From the NCBI GenBank assembly GCA_004293485.1, contig RDYW01000031.1:1-64000 (forward strand): a stretch of DNA of 64,000 nucleotides, in the 5' to 3' direction. Of the stretch, positions 28,242 to 37,722 are shown one piece after another. Both the position numbers and the translations under genes were made by a program. Source of the stretch: Sphingobacteriales bacterium. Its GTDB lineage: Bacteria; Bacteroidota; Bacteroidia; Sphingobacteriales; Sphingobacteriaceae. The notes beneath the pieces were generated by a model that was not told the DNA's origin, did not search any database, and saw only the letters and a list, made by a program, of their open reading frames with translations. Position 1 is the stretch's first letter; each line of letters starts with the position of its first letter.

Positions 28242-28354
28242 GTAAAAAAAGATGGGTTGTAATTTGAACTTACTTATACAAACAATCAAATTTAAGATGA
28301 TTTTTTTTAATCTACATTTAATGAGCTAAAAATAGATGCTAATTAATATCTTTA

Positions 28355-28387
28355 TTGGCTTTTATAAAACAATATTATATACGTTTG
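28355..28387 (+). promoter_or_regulatory. Bacteroidota-type promoter of porW operon
   Basis: TTG at 28355 and TACGTTTG at 28380 fit the -33 TTG / -7 TAnnTTTG consensus, with 22 bp between them. Transcription would begin about 28 bp before the TTG start codon of porW. Confidence 0.55.
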
Positions 28388-28422
28388 CTCGTAACTAAAC
28401 ATAGCACATTAAAATTTTAACA

Positions 28423-31305
28423 TTGAAATTAACGTTTAAAAAATACTTACTTTTTGTTTTAGGATTTTTAGCAATAGTTGTGTACAGCAGTTGTAGCTCG
28501 CAAAACCCCGGGTATATAGGCCGTAAAATACAAAACCTAACCGCCCATTACAATATATATTTTAATGCCAAAGAAGGATTAAAAGAAAGTGAAGAAAAAA
28601 TTAAAACCACCTATAAAGAAAATTATGCCGAGTTGCTAGATATTTACCCCATACCTACCGAGCAAACCGCCCAAGAACAAACCGCCCCACTAAACGAGGT
28701 AATAAAGCGAGCCAATACTATTGCCTTAAAAAAAAGTGCGAGCACTTGGGTAGATGATGCCTATTTATTACTGGCAAGATCGGAATATTATAAAGGCAAC
28801 TTTTTTAATGCTTCAGAGTATTTTAGCTATGTAAGTTTAACGTATCCTAAAGAAACAAAAAACCGATTAGAAGCCCTTATCGGGGATGCCAAAACCAACT
28901 TGGCCATGGATAGGTTGCCCGAAGCCGACTCGTTATTAAACGAAGCAAAAAATATAAAAAGCAAGCATCACCAAAGCAACTTAAACGCCCTACTTGCACA
29001 AGCAGCCGTAAACCATAACGATTATAATGCGGCGGTAAACTATTTAAAAACAGCCATTAAACTTTGCAAAAATAAGTTTGATAAAATAAGGTGGACATTT
29101 ATTTTGGCACAGCTCGAAGAAAACATAGGTGCTAAAACCGATGCTTATACTCATTACACCCGCGTGGTTAAAAGTAATGCTTCGTACGAATTATCGTTTA
29201 TGGCCAACCTTTACCGCATTAAAGTAAAAGAGGAAGAAAAAGGTATTGCATTTGATAAAATAGCTACCCTAAAAAAATTAATAAAAGATGATAAAAATGT
29301 AGAATTTATTGATCAAATACATTACCAAATAGGAAACGCCTACCTCGAAAAAGGGAAAAGAAACTTGGCTATAACAAGCTACAAAAAATCTACTGCTACT
29401 ACCCCAGGTAGCGAACAACAAAAAGGATTATCGTTTTTAAAACTTGCCGAAATTAATTTCGATACGTTAAAAAATTATGTACAATCGCAAATTTATTATG
29501 ATAGCACCTTACAATTTTTGCCCAAAGAAAGTATGGGTTATGCCCAGATAGAAAAAAAAGCCAAAAACCTACAATACCTTGCCGATAGGTTACAAATTAT
29601 ATCACGCGAAGACGAAATGTTGGCCCTTGCGGCCCTGCCCGATAGCATAAGAAACAAAAAAATAAGTGCCATTATTATATCACAACTAAAAGAAGTTAGA
29701 AAAAAAGATTCACTTTCGGCCAACGAATTAATGCCCCTTAATCCACTCAATAACACAAATACTACAAAATCTACTGGTGCTTTTTATTTTAATAACTCTA
29801 GTGCAATAAGCCAAGGAATACTTGAGTTTAACAAACGATGGGGTAAAAGAAAGCTAAGCGACAACTGGCGTATAAGTGCCGTTGCCGAAAACGCCAGTCA
29901 AAATGCACTAACCATGCTCGACCCCGACCAAGCTACCCCCACTTTAGCTAAGGTAAGCAGCAACCCCGATTCGTTAAAAGCCAACTATTTGCGTGATGTA
30001 CCTCTTACACAAGAAGCTAAAGATAAAGCCAATTTAAAAGTATTAACCGCTTTTTACGAAATATCTAATTTTTATAAAGATGTATTAAACGATAACCAAG
30101 CAGCAATACAATCGTTCGAAGAATTATTAAAACGCTACCCCGAAAGCGATTATACAGCAGGTATTTATTACCAATTATTCCGTTTATATAGCGAAACCGA
30201 TAAAACAAAAGCCGAGGACTACAAAAATTTATTGCTACAAAAATATCCTAAAACCGATTTTGCCCGTACCATTACCGACCCCGATTTTGGCAAAGCAAAA
30301 GAATTACAAGCCGCAGCCTTAAATACCTATTACGAAAACGTTTTCGAATTATATAACAACAACAATTTTAACGAAGTAATGGTTAAAATTAGCGAAGCCA
30401 AAGTAACTTTTGCTGCCGATAGCAGCAATATGCTACCTCCGCAATTTATGTATATAAATGTGTTAGCTTTGGGGCATTTGCAAAGCATCAACCCATTTTT
30501 ATCCGAATTAGAAAACATTACCAAAACCTATCCTAGCGATACAACCCTAGTGCCAAGAGTATTAAAACAAATAGCCTACATTAAACAAAACAAAGCAATT
30601 TTTGATGCCCGTAAGTTTGCCCTTGAACCCTTACCAACGGAAGATAGCAACCTGCCCGAACAAAAAAGATACACCAGCCCAAGGGAGGTAAAATATATAT
30701 TTGAAGATGACTATGATGCCGAGCCATTAGTAACCAAAAAAAATAAAAAAGAAACGAAACCCCAAACCAACGCACCTAAAGTGCCAGAAAAAATAATACC
30801 AACCAACTTTAAAGATTCGGTAATAAATGCTGCTATTGTAAAACAAAACAAAGTTGTACCCAATAATGGTGTAAAAAATTATGAAGCTATAACACCCCCA
30901 GCACCTATTGCCCCAAGCGAAATAAAGTTTGAAGATGGTATTCGACAAAAGCAAGCTATTGTTATTAACGTTTTGGATAGGTCGTTAAATATTGCCAAAT
31001 CGTTTGCTGGCATAAGTAAATATTTTTATAGTAAATTTAATTCCGAAACTTTAGTAATGGTAATTAAAGAGCTTGAAAAAGGTAATAAGCTTATAATTAT
31101 AAAAGGCGATTTTTATGGTACCGACCGCACCAAAATAATATTAGACGAATTTAAACTTAACGCAGCCGAATATATTACTATGCCAGCCTATAAGTACAAT
31201 ACGTTTATAATATCGGAAATAAACCTTGGCCTTATAAACTCGCAAAACGCCCTAGATCAGTATTTAAAATATTTAAAATTAGCTAAAAAAGATGCCAATA
31301 AATAA
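28423..31305 (+). CDS. porW: type IX secretion system lipoprotein PorW/SprE
   Basis: A TPR-rich periplasmic lipoprotein that in gliding and porphyromonad relatives links the type IX motor/export machinery. The 960 residues have a lipobox (VVYSSCSSQ, Cys near residue 24), then the family start GYIGRKIQNLTAHYNIYFNAKEGL. TPR repeats run through about 130-720, and the C-terminal domain is conserved. The start codon is TTG: an in-frame TAG lies seven codons upstream with no ATG between. Its expected cargo, a T9SS-sorted protein, lies at 41144. The PBP1A gene overlaps its end by 14 bp. Confidence 0.88.
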   Translation: MKLTFKKYLLFVLGFLAIVVYSSCSSQNPGYIGRKIQNLTAHYNIYFNAKEGLKESEEKIKTTYKENYAELLDIYPIPTEQTAQEQTAPLNEVIKRANTIALKKSASTWVDDAYLLLARSEYYKGNFFNASEYFSYVSLTYPKETKNRLEALIGDAKTNLAMDRLPEADSLLNEAKNIKSKHHQSNLNALLAQAAVNHNDYNAAVNYLKTAIKLCKNKFDKIRWTFILAQLEENIGAKTDAYTHYTRVVKSNASYELSFMANLYRIKVKEEEKGIAFDKIATLKKLIKDDKNVEFIDQIHYQIGNAYLEKGKRNLAITSYKKSTATTPGSEQQKGLSFLKLAEINFDTLKNYVQSQIYYDSTLQFLPKESMGYAQIEKKAKNLQYLADRLQIISREDEMLALAALPDSIRNKKISAIIISQLKEVRKKDSLSANELMPLNPLNNTNTTKSTGAFYFNNSSAISQGILEFNKRWGKRKLSDNWRISAVAENASQNALTMLDPDQATPTLAKVSSNPDSLKANYLRDVPLTQEAKDKANLKVLTAFYEISNFYKDVLNDNQAAIQSFEELLKRYPESDYTAGIYYQLFRLYSETDKTKAEDYKNLLLQKYPKTDFARTITDPDFGKAKELQAAALNTYYENVFELYNNNNFNEVMVKISEAKVTFAADSSNMLPPQFMYINVLALGHLQSINPFLSELENITKTYPSDTTLVPRVLKQIAYIKQNKAIFDARKFALEPLPTEDSNLPEQKRYTSPREVKYIFEDDYDAEPLVTKKNKKETKPQTNAPKVPEKIIPTNFKDSVINAAIVKQNKVVPNNGVKNYEAITPPAPIAPSEIKFEDGIRQKQAIVINVLDRSLNIAKSFAGISKYFYSKFNSETLVMVIKELEKGNKLIIIKGDFYGTDRTKIILDEFKLNAAEYITMPAYKYNTFIISEINLGLINSQNALDQYLKYLKLAKKDANK

Positions 31306-33526
31306 CCTTAACCTCGTTGATATAAAGCGGTACAACAAAATATTTTGGAAAATTATATTCGCTTTTGTTGCTTTTTTTGTACTCCTTATAGGTGTTACAT
31401 GGCTAGGTTTATTTGGCCCTTTACCTTCGTTTAGGGATTTAGAGCATCCTAAAAGTAACCAAGCATCCGTTATTTATAGTCAAGATAAAACCGAACTGGG
31501 TAACTACTTTGTTCAAAACAGGTCGAGCGTACGTTACCAAGATATTAACCCTATACTAATAAATACATTAATAGCTACCGAGGACACCCGTTTTCAAGAC
31601 CATTCGGGCATTGATTTTCAGCGAACTTTTACCATTATTTTTTACAACCTAGTAGGTAAAAAACAAGGAGCCAGCACCATTACACAGCAGTTGGCCCTTA
31701 ATTTATTTTCGAAAGAAGGCAGGCAAAAATCATTCTTAAAAAGAATACCCCAAAAGCTAAAAGAATTAATAGTTGCCGTACGCCTCGAACGAAATTATAC
31801 CAAAGAAGAAATTATTACCATGTATTTAAACACGGTAGATTTTGGCAACAATGCTTATGGCATAAAATCGGCCGCTAAAACATATTTTAATACCAGCCCC
31901 AAAAACTTAAATCCAGCCCAAGCTGCGGTATTAATAGGCATTTTAAAGGGTACGTCCATGTATTCGCCCACCCGTAACCCACAGCGATCATTGGCTAGGC
32001 GAAACTTAATATTGGGCAAACTGGCCGATGCAGGTTACATTACTCAAACCGAAGCCGAGGAGCTAAAAAAACAAGAGCTAGGTTTACATTTTAACCCATC
32101 ATCGCACAACGAAGGTATGGCTACCTATTTTAGAGCCATACTAAAGCAAGATATTCAAAAAACATTTGAAGAACTTGCTATTACCAAAGCCGATGGTACA
32201 CCCTACGACCTAGACCGCGACGGCCTAAAAATTTATACCACCATAAACGCCAAAATGCAACAATATGCCGAAGAAGCACAACGCGAGTATATGCAAGATT
32301 TGCAACAGCAGTTTACCAAACATTGGCAAAATAAAAACCCGTTTAAAGGCCACGAAAACCTTTTGATACAAGGCATGAAACGATCAGACAGGTATAAAGC
32401 CTTAAAAGAAGACGGAAAATCGGACGAAGAAATAAAAACCGATTTTAATACCCCACAGCAAATGGAACTGTTTACTTGGAAAGGAAACATTACCGCTACC
32501 CTTACCCCCCTAGATTCGATAAAATATTATAAAATGTTTTTACGTAATGCCATGATGAGCATGGACCCTATTACAGGCGAAGTACGGGCATGGGTAGGAG
32601 GTATAAATTTCGAACATTTTAAGTACGACCAAGTACAAATGGGAACACGCCAAGTAGGCTCCACCGCCAAACCTTTTACCTATGCCGTAGGTATCGATAA
32701 TGGTTTTTCGCCCTGCTATAAAGTAAACAATGTACCCGTAACTATTGATGGTTACGGCACCGAACCTTGGACACCAAGGGCTTATAACCCCATACCCGGT
32801 GCTATTACGTTGCGCAAAGCATTGGCCAATTCGCAAAACTTTGTAACCGCTTGGGTAATGAAACAAGTACAACCTACCGTAGTTGCCCAACTTATTAAAC
32901 GGATGGGTATTACTACCGATGTGCCTGCCGTACCTTCTATTTGCTTGGGTACTTTTAATGCTTCGGTATATGATATGGCTGGAGCATACAGCGCATTTGT
33001 AAACCACGGCGTATGGACAGAGCCCATTTACCTTACCCGCATTGAAGATAAAAACGGAAACGTATTGTACGAACGTAAACCCAAAATAGTTGTAGCCCTT
33101 AACGAACAAACTGCTTACACCATGACCTATATGCTAAAAGGTGTAGTGCAAGAGGGTACTGGGCGTCGCTTACAATTCAAATATGGTTTATACAACCCCA
33201 TTGGTGGTAAAACGGGTACTACTAACGATAATTCGGATGGCTGGTTTATGGGCATTACTCCACAACTGGTAGCAGGCGTATGGACGGGGTGCGAAGACCG
33301 AGATATACATTTTCGCACCACTAATCTGGGCGAAGGTGCCAATACAGCATTGCCTATTTTTGGCCTGTTTATGCAAAAAGTATATGCCGATAAAAGCTTA
33401 GGAATTACTAAAAACGATTTTGAAGCACCCAAAGGCGGCAGTAACATAACCCTCGATTGTAACCAATATCAAAACACCCAAGGTGCAGCACTTGAAACCC
33501 CAGCCGACGAAAGGTTAAATTTTTAA
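31292..33526 (+). CDS. class A penicillin-binding protein (PBP1A-like)
   Basis: A bifunctional peptidoglycan synthase of 744 residues: an N-terminal membrane anchor (about 15-40), then a GT51 glycosyltransferase and a transpeptidase. GT51 shows ATEDTRFQDHSGIDFQ and GASTITQQLALNLF. The transpeptidase has SxxK in GSTAKPFTYAV, SxN in NSQNFVTAW, and KTG in GGKTGTTND. All catalytic motifs are present. It overlaps porW by 14 bp and is followed 9 bp later by hemW, so the three form one operon. Confidence 0.94.
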   Translation: MPINNLNLVDIKRYNKIFWKIIFAFVAFFVLLIGVTWLGLFGPLPSFRDLEHPKSNQASVIYSQDKTELGNYFVQNRSSVRYQDINPILINTLIATEDTRFQDHSGIDFQRTFTIIFYNLVGKKQGASTITQQLALNLFSKEGRQKSFLKRIPQKLKELIVAVRLERNYTKEEIITMYLNTVDFGNNAYGIKSAAKTYFNTSPKNLNPAQAAVLIGILKGTSMYSPTRNPQRSLARRNLILGKLADAGYITQTEAEELKKQELGLHFNPSSHNEGMATYFRAILKQDIQKTFEELAITKADGTPYDLDRDGLKIYTTINAKMQQYAEEAQREYMQDLQQQFTKHWQNKNPFKGHENLLIQGMKRSDRYKALKEDGKSDEEIKTDFNTPQQMELFTWKGNITATLTPLDSIKYYKMFLRNAMMSMDPITGEVRAWVGGINFEHFKYDQVQMGTRQVGSTAKPFTYAVGIDNGFSPCYKVNNVPVTIDGYGTEPWTPRAYNPIPGAITLRKALANSQNFVTAWVMKQVQPTVVAQLIKRMGITTDVPAVPSICLGTFNASVYDMAGAYSAFVNHGVWTEPIYLTRIEDKNGNVLYERKPKIVVALNEQTAYTMTYMLKGVVQEGTGRRLQFKYGLYNPIGGKTGTTNDNSDGWFMGITPQLVAGVWTGCEDRDIHFRTTNLGEGANTALPIFGLFMQKVYADKSLGITKNDFEAPKGGSNITLDCNQYQNTQGAALETPADERLNF

Positions 33527-33535
33527 ATACCCCCG

Positions 33536-34678
33536 ATGGCAGGCATATATATTCACATTCCTTTTTGTAAAAAAGCTTGCCATTACTGCGATTTCCATTT
33601 TAGCACCTCATTACAATACAAGCAAGAAATATTAGAGGCTATTGGTAAAGAAATTAAGCTACAAAAAAATTATTTAGGTCAGCAAATTATCAACACCATT
33701 TATATTGGTGGTGGTACGCCTTCGGTTTTATCGGGGAGCGATTTAAGTAAAATAATAGCCAGCATACAAGAAAACTTTAACCTTGCACCCGATGCCGAAA
33801 TTACCATAGAAGCTAACCCAGATGATTTGAATAATCAAAAAATAAAAGAAATAAAGCAAACAGCTATCAATAGATTTAGCATTGGCGTACAATCTTTTTT
33901 TGACAACGATTTAAAATGGATGAACAGGGCACACCAAGCCACCGAAGCCGAAGCCGCCATAAAACGAGCCCAAGATAATGGCTTTACCAATATTAATATC
34001 GATTTAATTTACGGTTTCCCCTTATTATCTCAACAAAAATGGGAAACCAATTTGCAAAAAGCCATCAATTATCAAGTGCCCCATATATCGGCTTATGCCC
34101 TTACGGTAGAACCCAAAACCGCCCTAGCCGCCTTTATCAACACCCAAAAACAAGCACCTATTAATGATGAACAAAGCACCAAACATTTTTTAATTTCTAT
34201 GGATACCTTGTGCCAAGCAGGCTACAAGCATTACGAAATATCTAATTTTTCCCTTCTGGGGATGCAAAGCCGGCACAATACCAACTATTGGAAAGGCGTA
34301 CATTACTTGGGCATTGGCCCATCGGCACATTCGTATAACGGCTATAGCAGGCAGTGGAACCTGGCCAATAATGTGGGCTATTTATCGGCCTTAGCCAAAC
34401 ACCAAATACCCCATACCATTGAACAGCTAACTACAGAAAACCTAATTAACGAGTTTATTATGATTAATTTACGTACCCATCGGGGCATAAATTTAGATAC
34501 AATAGGCGCAACATTTGGCACCCATGTTATACAGCATATTTTAAACCAAGCCCAAGTGCCATTAGATAAGGGGCTTATACAAATTAACAACAATACGATT
34601 ACCCTTAGCCGTACTGGTAAATTATATGCCGATGCTATTGCCGCCGATTTGTTTGTAGAAGAAAATTTTAAGAGATAA
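33536..34678 (+). CDS. hemW: radical SAM heme chaperone HemW
   Basis: A 380-residue radical-SAM protein related to coproporphyrinogen dehydrogenase that binds heme and delivers it to respiratory enzymes. The N-terminus is MAGIYIHIPFCKKACHYCDF, with CxxxCxxC for the 4Fe-4S cluster and the extra Cys-free spacing typical of HemW. IGGGTPSVL, ANPDD and SIGVQSF are SAM-binding parts. The HemN C-terminal domain is present. It is the last gene of the porW operon and is followed by a hairpin. Confidence 0.93.
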   Translation: MAGIYIHIPFCKKACHYCDFHFSTSLQYKQEILEAIGKEIKLQKNYLGQQIINTIYIGGGTPSVLSGSDLSKIIASIQENFNLAPDAEITIEANPDDLNNQKIKEIKQTAINRFSIGVQSFFDNDLKWMNRAHQATEAEAAIKRAQDNGFTNINIDLIYGFPLLSQQKWETNLQKAINYQVPHISAYALTVEPKTALAAFINTQKQAPINDEQSTKHFLISMDTLCQAGYKHYEISNFSLLGMQSRHNTNYWKGVHYLGIGPSAHSYNGYSRQWNLANNVGYLSALAKHQIPHTIEQLTTENLINEFIMINLRTHRGINLDTIGATFGTHVIQHILNQAQVPLDKGLIQINNNTITLSRTGKLYADAIAADLFVEENFKR

Positions 34679-34715
34679 GAAAATGTTAGTATTTGTATAA
34701 ATGAAGCAAAGTAAC

Positions 34716-34762
34716 ACACCGATGGGCTATGGTTTGCCTAAAAGAAAAAACCCTTCGGTGTT
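34716..34762. terminator. putative terminator after hemW
   Basis: ACACCGATGGG and CCCTTCGGTGT pair over 10 of 11 bases around a 25-base A-rich loop. It lies between convergent hemW (+) and the esterase gene (-). There is no long T tract, so strength is uncertain. Confidence 0.4.
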
Positions 34763-34856
34763 TCGTTAATTGTGATTTAAAAAGTTTGGGCTTTGTAATT
34801 TTAATTTTTTTGATGCTTTAGTTTTGTACATATTTTCAAAAAACTAATAAAATAGC

Positions 34857-35585
34857 TTAAAAATACAACCAAACCATATCTTTCCAATAGGGTGGTTTGT
34901 GTGCTTCTTGTTCCCAAATTATAAAATTGTGGTTAATTTTTTTTTTGTTTAAAATGGTAGTTAGGTAGATATTGTTTTCTAAAAAGGCATCGGTTTTGCC
35001 AATGGCAATGGTAATATCAAGCTTAGATATAGCTTTTAAAATTTTTGTATCGTTTAGGTTATTTAAAAATTGGTTAGGCATATTATAGTATATCGTATCA
35101 TTAAAGAAGCCGTTAAAAAGGTCGTTAAAATCGCCCATTTTTTTCGTTAAATCGTATCTGCCACTCATACCTACAACTTTATTAAATAGTTTAGGGTGGC
35201 GCAAAGCGATATTTACTGCATGAAAAGCACCCATGCTACAGCCTGCCACAATTTTGTAAGCGTTTTTATTTTTTTTGTTTACAAACGGAATTACTTCTTT
35301 AATAATATAGTTTTCGTAATGTACATGGCGGTTTATTTTTTCTTCGGGAAATTTTTCATTGCTGTAAAAACTTTCTTTATCAATACTATCTACACAATAT
35401 ATTTGTAGCAGGCCTGCGTTTATTTTATCGTGTAATTTATCCAGTACGCCCCAGTTTTCGTAATCGTAAAACCTAGCACCACGGGTAGGAAAAAACAATA
35501 CCGCATGGCCTGCATGGCCAAATACCAGCAGTTCCATTTCTTTATTTAAAATGGGGCTAAACCATGTATGATATTCTCTAACCAT
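34857..35585 (-). CDS. alpha/beta-hydrolase, putative esterase (EstD-like)
   Basis: A 242-residue single-domain hydrolase of the 'putative esterase' family. The nucleophile elbow is VAGCSMGAFHAVN, a plausible Asp is in IAIGKTDAFLEN, and the His is in EQEAHKPPYWKDM, giving a complete triad. There is no signal peptide, so it is probably cytoplasmic. The N-terminus (EYHTWFSPILNKEMELLVFG) fits the group that includes S-formylglutathione hydrolase-like and mycolyltransferase-like folds. It is third in a minus-strand cluster behind an SGNH hydrolase and a haloperoxidase-like gene. Confidence 0.82.
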   Translation of the reverse strand: MVREYHTWFSPILNKEMELLVFGHAGHAVLFFPTRGARFYDYENWGVLDKLHDKINAGLLQIYCVDSIDKESFYSNEKFPEEKINRHVHYENYIIKEVIPFVNKKNKNAYKIVAGCSMGAFHAVNIALRHPKLFNKVVGMSGRYDLTKKMGDFNDLFNGFFNDTIYYNMPNQFLNNLNDTKILKAISKLDITIAIGKTDAFLENNIYLTTILNKKKINHNFIIWEQEAHKPPYWKDMVWLYF

Positions 35586-35635
35586 TGATTTTTTTAAAAC
35601 TATAAAAGCAAAAATAGGCGGTAGTTAATTTTTTA

Positions 35636-36241
35636 TTAAATTTTTATACAACAAGTTTCAATAGCATTGCTTACAATTTTTTTCCACAATTTGTAGCCCT
35701 CTGTACTTAAATGTAAGCCATCGGTATCAAAATATTTTTTTTCAGGGTAGCCGTTTGCGTCTAGCATATTATCATAAATATTAATAAAATGCCAGTTTGG
35801 GTATAGTTTATTAATTTCGTTTTCAATTAATGTGTTGGTGTATTTAATTTTATCAATCAATTCCCAGCGGCTTATACTTGGCTTTATAGAAATAAAATAA
35901 AAAGGAATATTGCCCAACTGCTTATTTGCTTGTGCTACCAATTGTTTAAAAAACATAAATACCTCTTCGGGTTTTTTACCATCGCCAATATCGTTATCGC
36001 CGGCATATACAACCATACGGTGGGGCTTGTAATTGGCTACTAGCCTATCAAAAAACCAAACACAGGCGGCTAAAGTAGAGCCACCAAAACCCAAATTTAA
36101 AGGACGAATATCTTTAAAATCTTGTTCTAAGGTATCCCACAGCCTTATTGACGAACTTCCATAAAATATCGTTTGTGGCAATGTTGCCAATTGTTTGTTT
36201 TTAATTTCTAATGCTTTAACTTCTTCTTCGTACCAAATCAT
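35636..36241 (-). CDS. SGNH/GDSL hydrolase family protein
   Basis: A 201-residue hydrolase with the SGNH blocks. Block I is FYGSSSIRLWDTL (nucleophile Ser), block II the Gly in GFGGSTLAACVW, block III the Asn in YAGDNDIGDG, and block V the Asp/His pair in DGLHLSTEGY. There is no signal peptide. Such enzymes de-esterify lipids or glycans; the substrate here is unknown. It starts 3 bp after the haloperoxidase-like gene, so the two are translationally close. Confidence 0.87.
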   Translation of the reverse strand: MIWYEEEVKALEIKNKQLATLPQTIFYGSSSIRLWDTLEQDFKDIRPLNLGFGGSTLAACVWFFDRLVANYKPHRMVVYAGDNDIGDGKKPEEVFMFFKQLVAQANKQLGNIPFYFISIKPSISRWELIDKIKYTNTLIENEINKLYPNWHFINIYDNMLDANGYPEKKYFDTDGLHLSTEGYKLWKKIVSNAIETCCIKI

Positions 36242-36244
36242 ATA

Positions 36245-37573
36245 TTATTTAACTTTCATTCGTAGTTTTTTAACTACCAAGTTACCAATGCGTACCCCAC
36301 AGCGGTTGCCCTCGATACATGAATATTCAAAATGGATTAAACCGTAAAATCTTGCCAAAATATTTTCGGCAGCGGCCTGCCTAAACGATGTATACGAGCG
36401 CTGTTTTATCCCAAATGCTTCTTCAGAGTTATCGGTATAGGCAAAATTATCGCCATATACACTGCTTAAAGTTTCGGCCGCAGCAGCCGATATGGTGGAG
36501 TGCCCAGCGGTATACTCCGGAAATGGTGGTGTTTGTATATAGGGCAACCAATCTTTATCAAAATATTTATTAATTACGGTTTCGGGTCGGGCGGTATTGT
36601 AGGTGTATTTGGCTTGCCAGCAGGCTATAAAAGCATCGTAAAGTGCAATAGCAGTTTTGGTGTAGCCTGTTAAGGTAGTGCCAAAATCGGCCTTAGCCTG
36701 CTGCGATGATATGCCACATATATTCATCCAATGGCCAGGTGGCGAAAACTTTTTGGTGCTAAACATAGCGTGGCCTATAACGTTTAATTTAAATGGGTTA
36801 TCGTCCCAAAATAGTGCTATATGTTTTTGTTCGTTGCTAAGTTTTTTTGAAACAGTTATTAATTTTTGCACCTCTTTATGATAGGCACTGTTTTTATTTT
36901 TAATGTCAAATGTGTATGGTGGGGGTGGTAAAAATTGTTTACTGCTATCTAAAACCATAGTGCGTAACTGCCCCCAGTGTGGCTCTACGGCGCTGGCATA
37001 GGCTGCGGGGGTGGGTATCCAAGTGCCATTGGCATTGGTAACCGTATAGGCAGGCATACTTCGGCTTTGCAAGTATTTATCGTTTTTACTCCACTTTAAT
37101 ACGGCATTTGCAATGGTATCGGCCCAAGCCAACGAATTATTTAACACCTCGCTAGGCATGCCAACGCTATCGGCCAAATGCGTTAATTGCGCTACACATT
37201 CATCTAACGAACCCGCTGGAAATGTTACCGCATTACCCACACGGCATAGGGCTATTAAGGCCGAAAATTCGAAATCGTACGATTTGTTTTTATCGGGTTT
37301 AGGCAATGTACTTAAGCCATTTAATTGTCCTGCAAGGCTTTGGTAATTTTTATTAGCCACACTAAAAGCCTCGTAAGCAGCAATGGTAGCATACGCATAG
37401 TTGCGAGATGCCACAGGTGGGGTAAAATTATTATCTAAAATTACTTCGTTAAGCTTTTTTACAGTTTCGCGTAACAGCAATGGCTTGTTTAATTTATTTT
37501 GGTACTGCTTATCAATGTTACACGAAGTATACAAAAGCACTACCCATAAAAAGCCTATAATTTTTTGGAACAT
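36245..37573 (-). CDS. vanadium-dependent haloperoxidase / PAP2-fold lipoprotein
   Basis: A 442-residue protein with a lipobox-like start (VLLYTSCNID) and the three-part acid-phosphatase/vanadium-haloperoxidase site: KYTYNTARP (KxxxxxxRP), EYTAGHSTIS (GHS), and a late ARFYGLIHFEYS (R-x5-H). The arrangement of long helices matches the vanadium haloperoxidase group found in Bacteroidota. It could bind vanadate and oxidise halides, or act as a phosphatase; sequence alone does not decide. It leads a three-gene minus-strand cluster with two esterase-type hydrolases. Confidence 0.83.
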   Translation of the reverse strand: MFQKIIGFLWVVLLYTSCNIDKQYQNKLNKPLLLRETVKKLNEVILDNNFTPPVASRNYAYATIAAYEAFSVANKNYQSLAGQLNGLSTLPKPDKNKSYDFEFSALIALCRVGNAVTFPAGSLDECVAQLTHLADSVGMPSEVLNNSLAWADTIANAVLKWSKNDKYLQSRSMPAYTVTNANGTWIPTPAAYASAVEPHWGQLRTMVLDSSKQFLPPPPYTFDIKNKNSAYHKEVQKLITVSKKLSNEQKHIALFWDDNPFKLNVIGHAMFSTKKFSPPGHWMNICGISSQQAKADFGTTLTGYTKTAIALYDAFIACWQAKYTYNTARPETVINKYFDKDWLPYIQTPPFPEYTAGHSTISAAAAETLSSVYGDNFAYTDNSEEAFGIKQRSYTSFRQAAAENILARFYGLIHFEYSCIEGNRCGVRIGNLVVKKLRMKVK

Positions 37574-37722
37574 AAAATTTAAAAATTTAGAAGATGTATT
37601 TAAAATTATAAATATAAAGCAATTTATACACGAGGGTGTGATTGTTAAAATATTTTTTTAAAATTTAACCTAACAATCATGCGCCTAAACGTTATTTTGT
37701 GGCATTAAATTAATACTTATAC

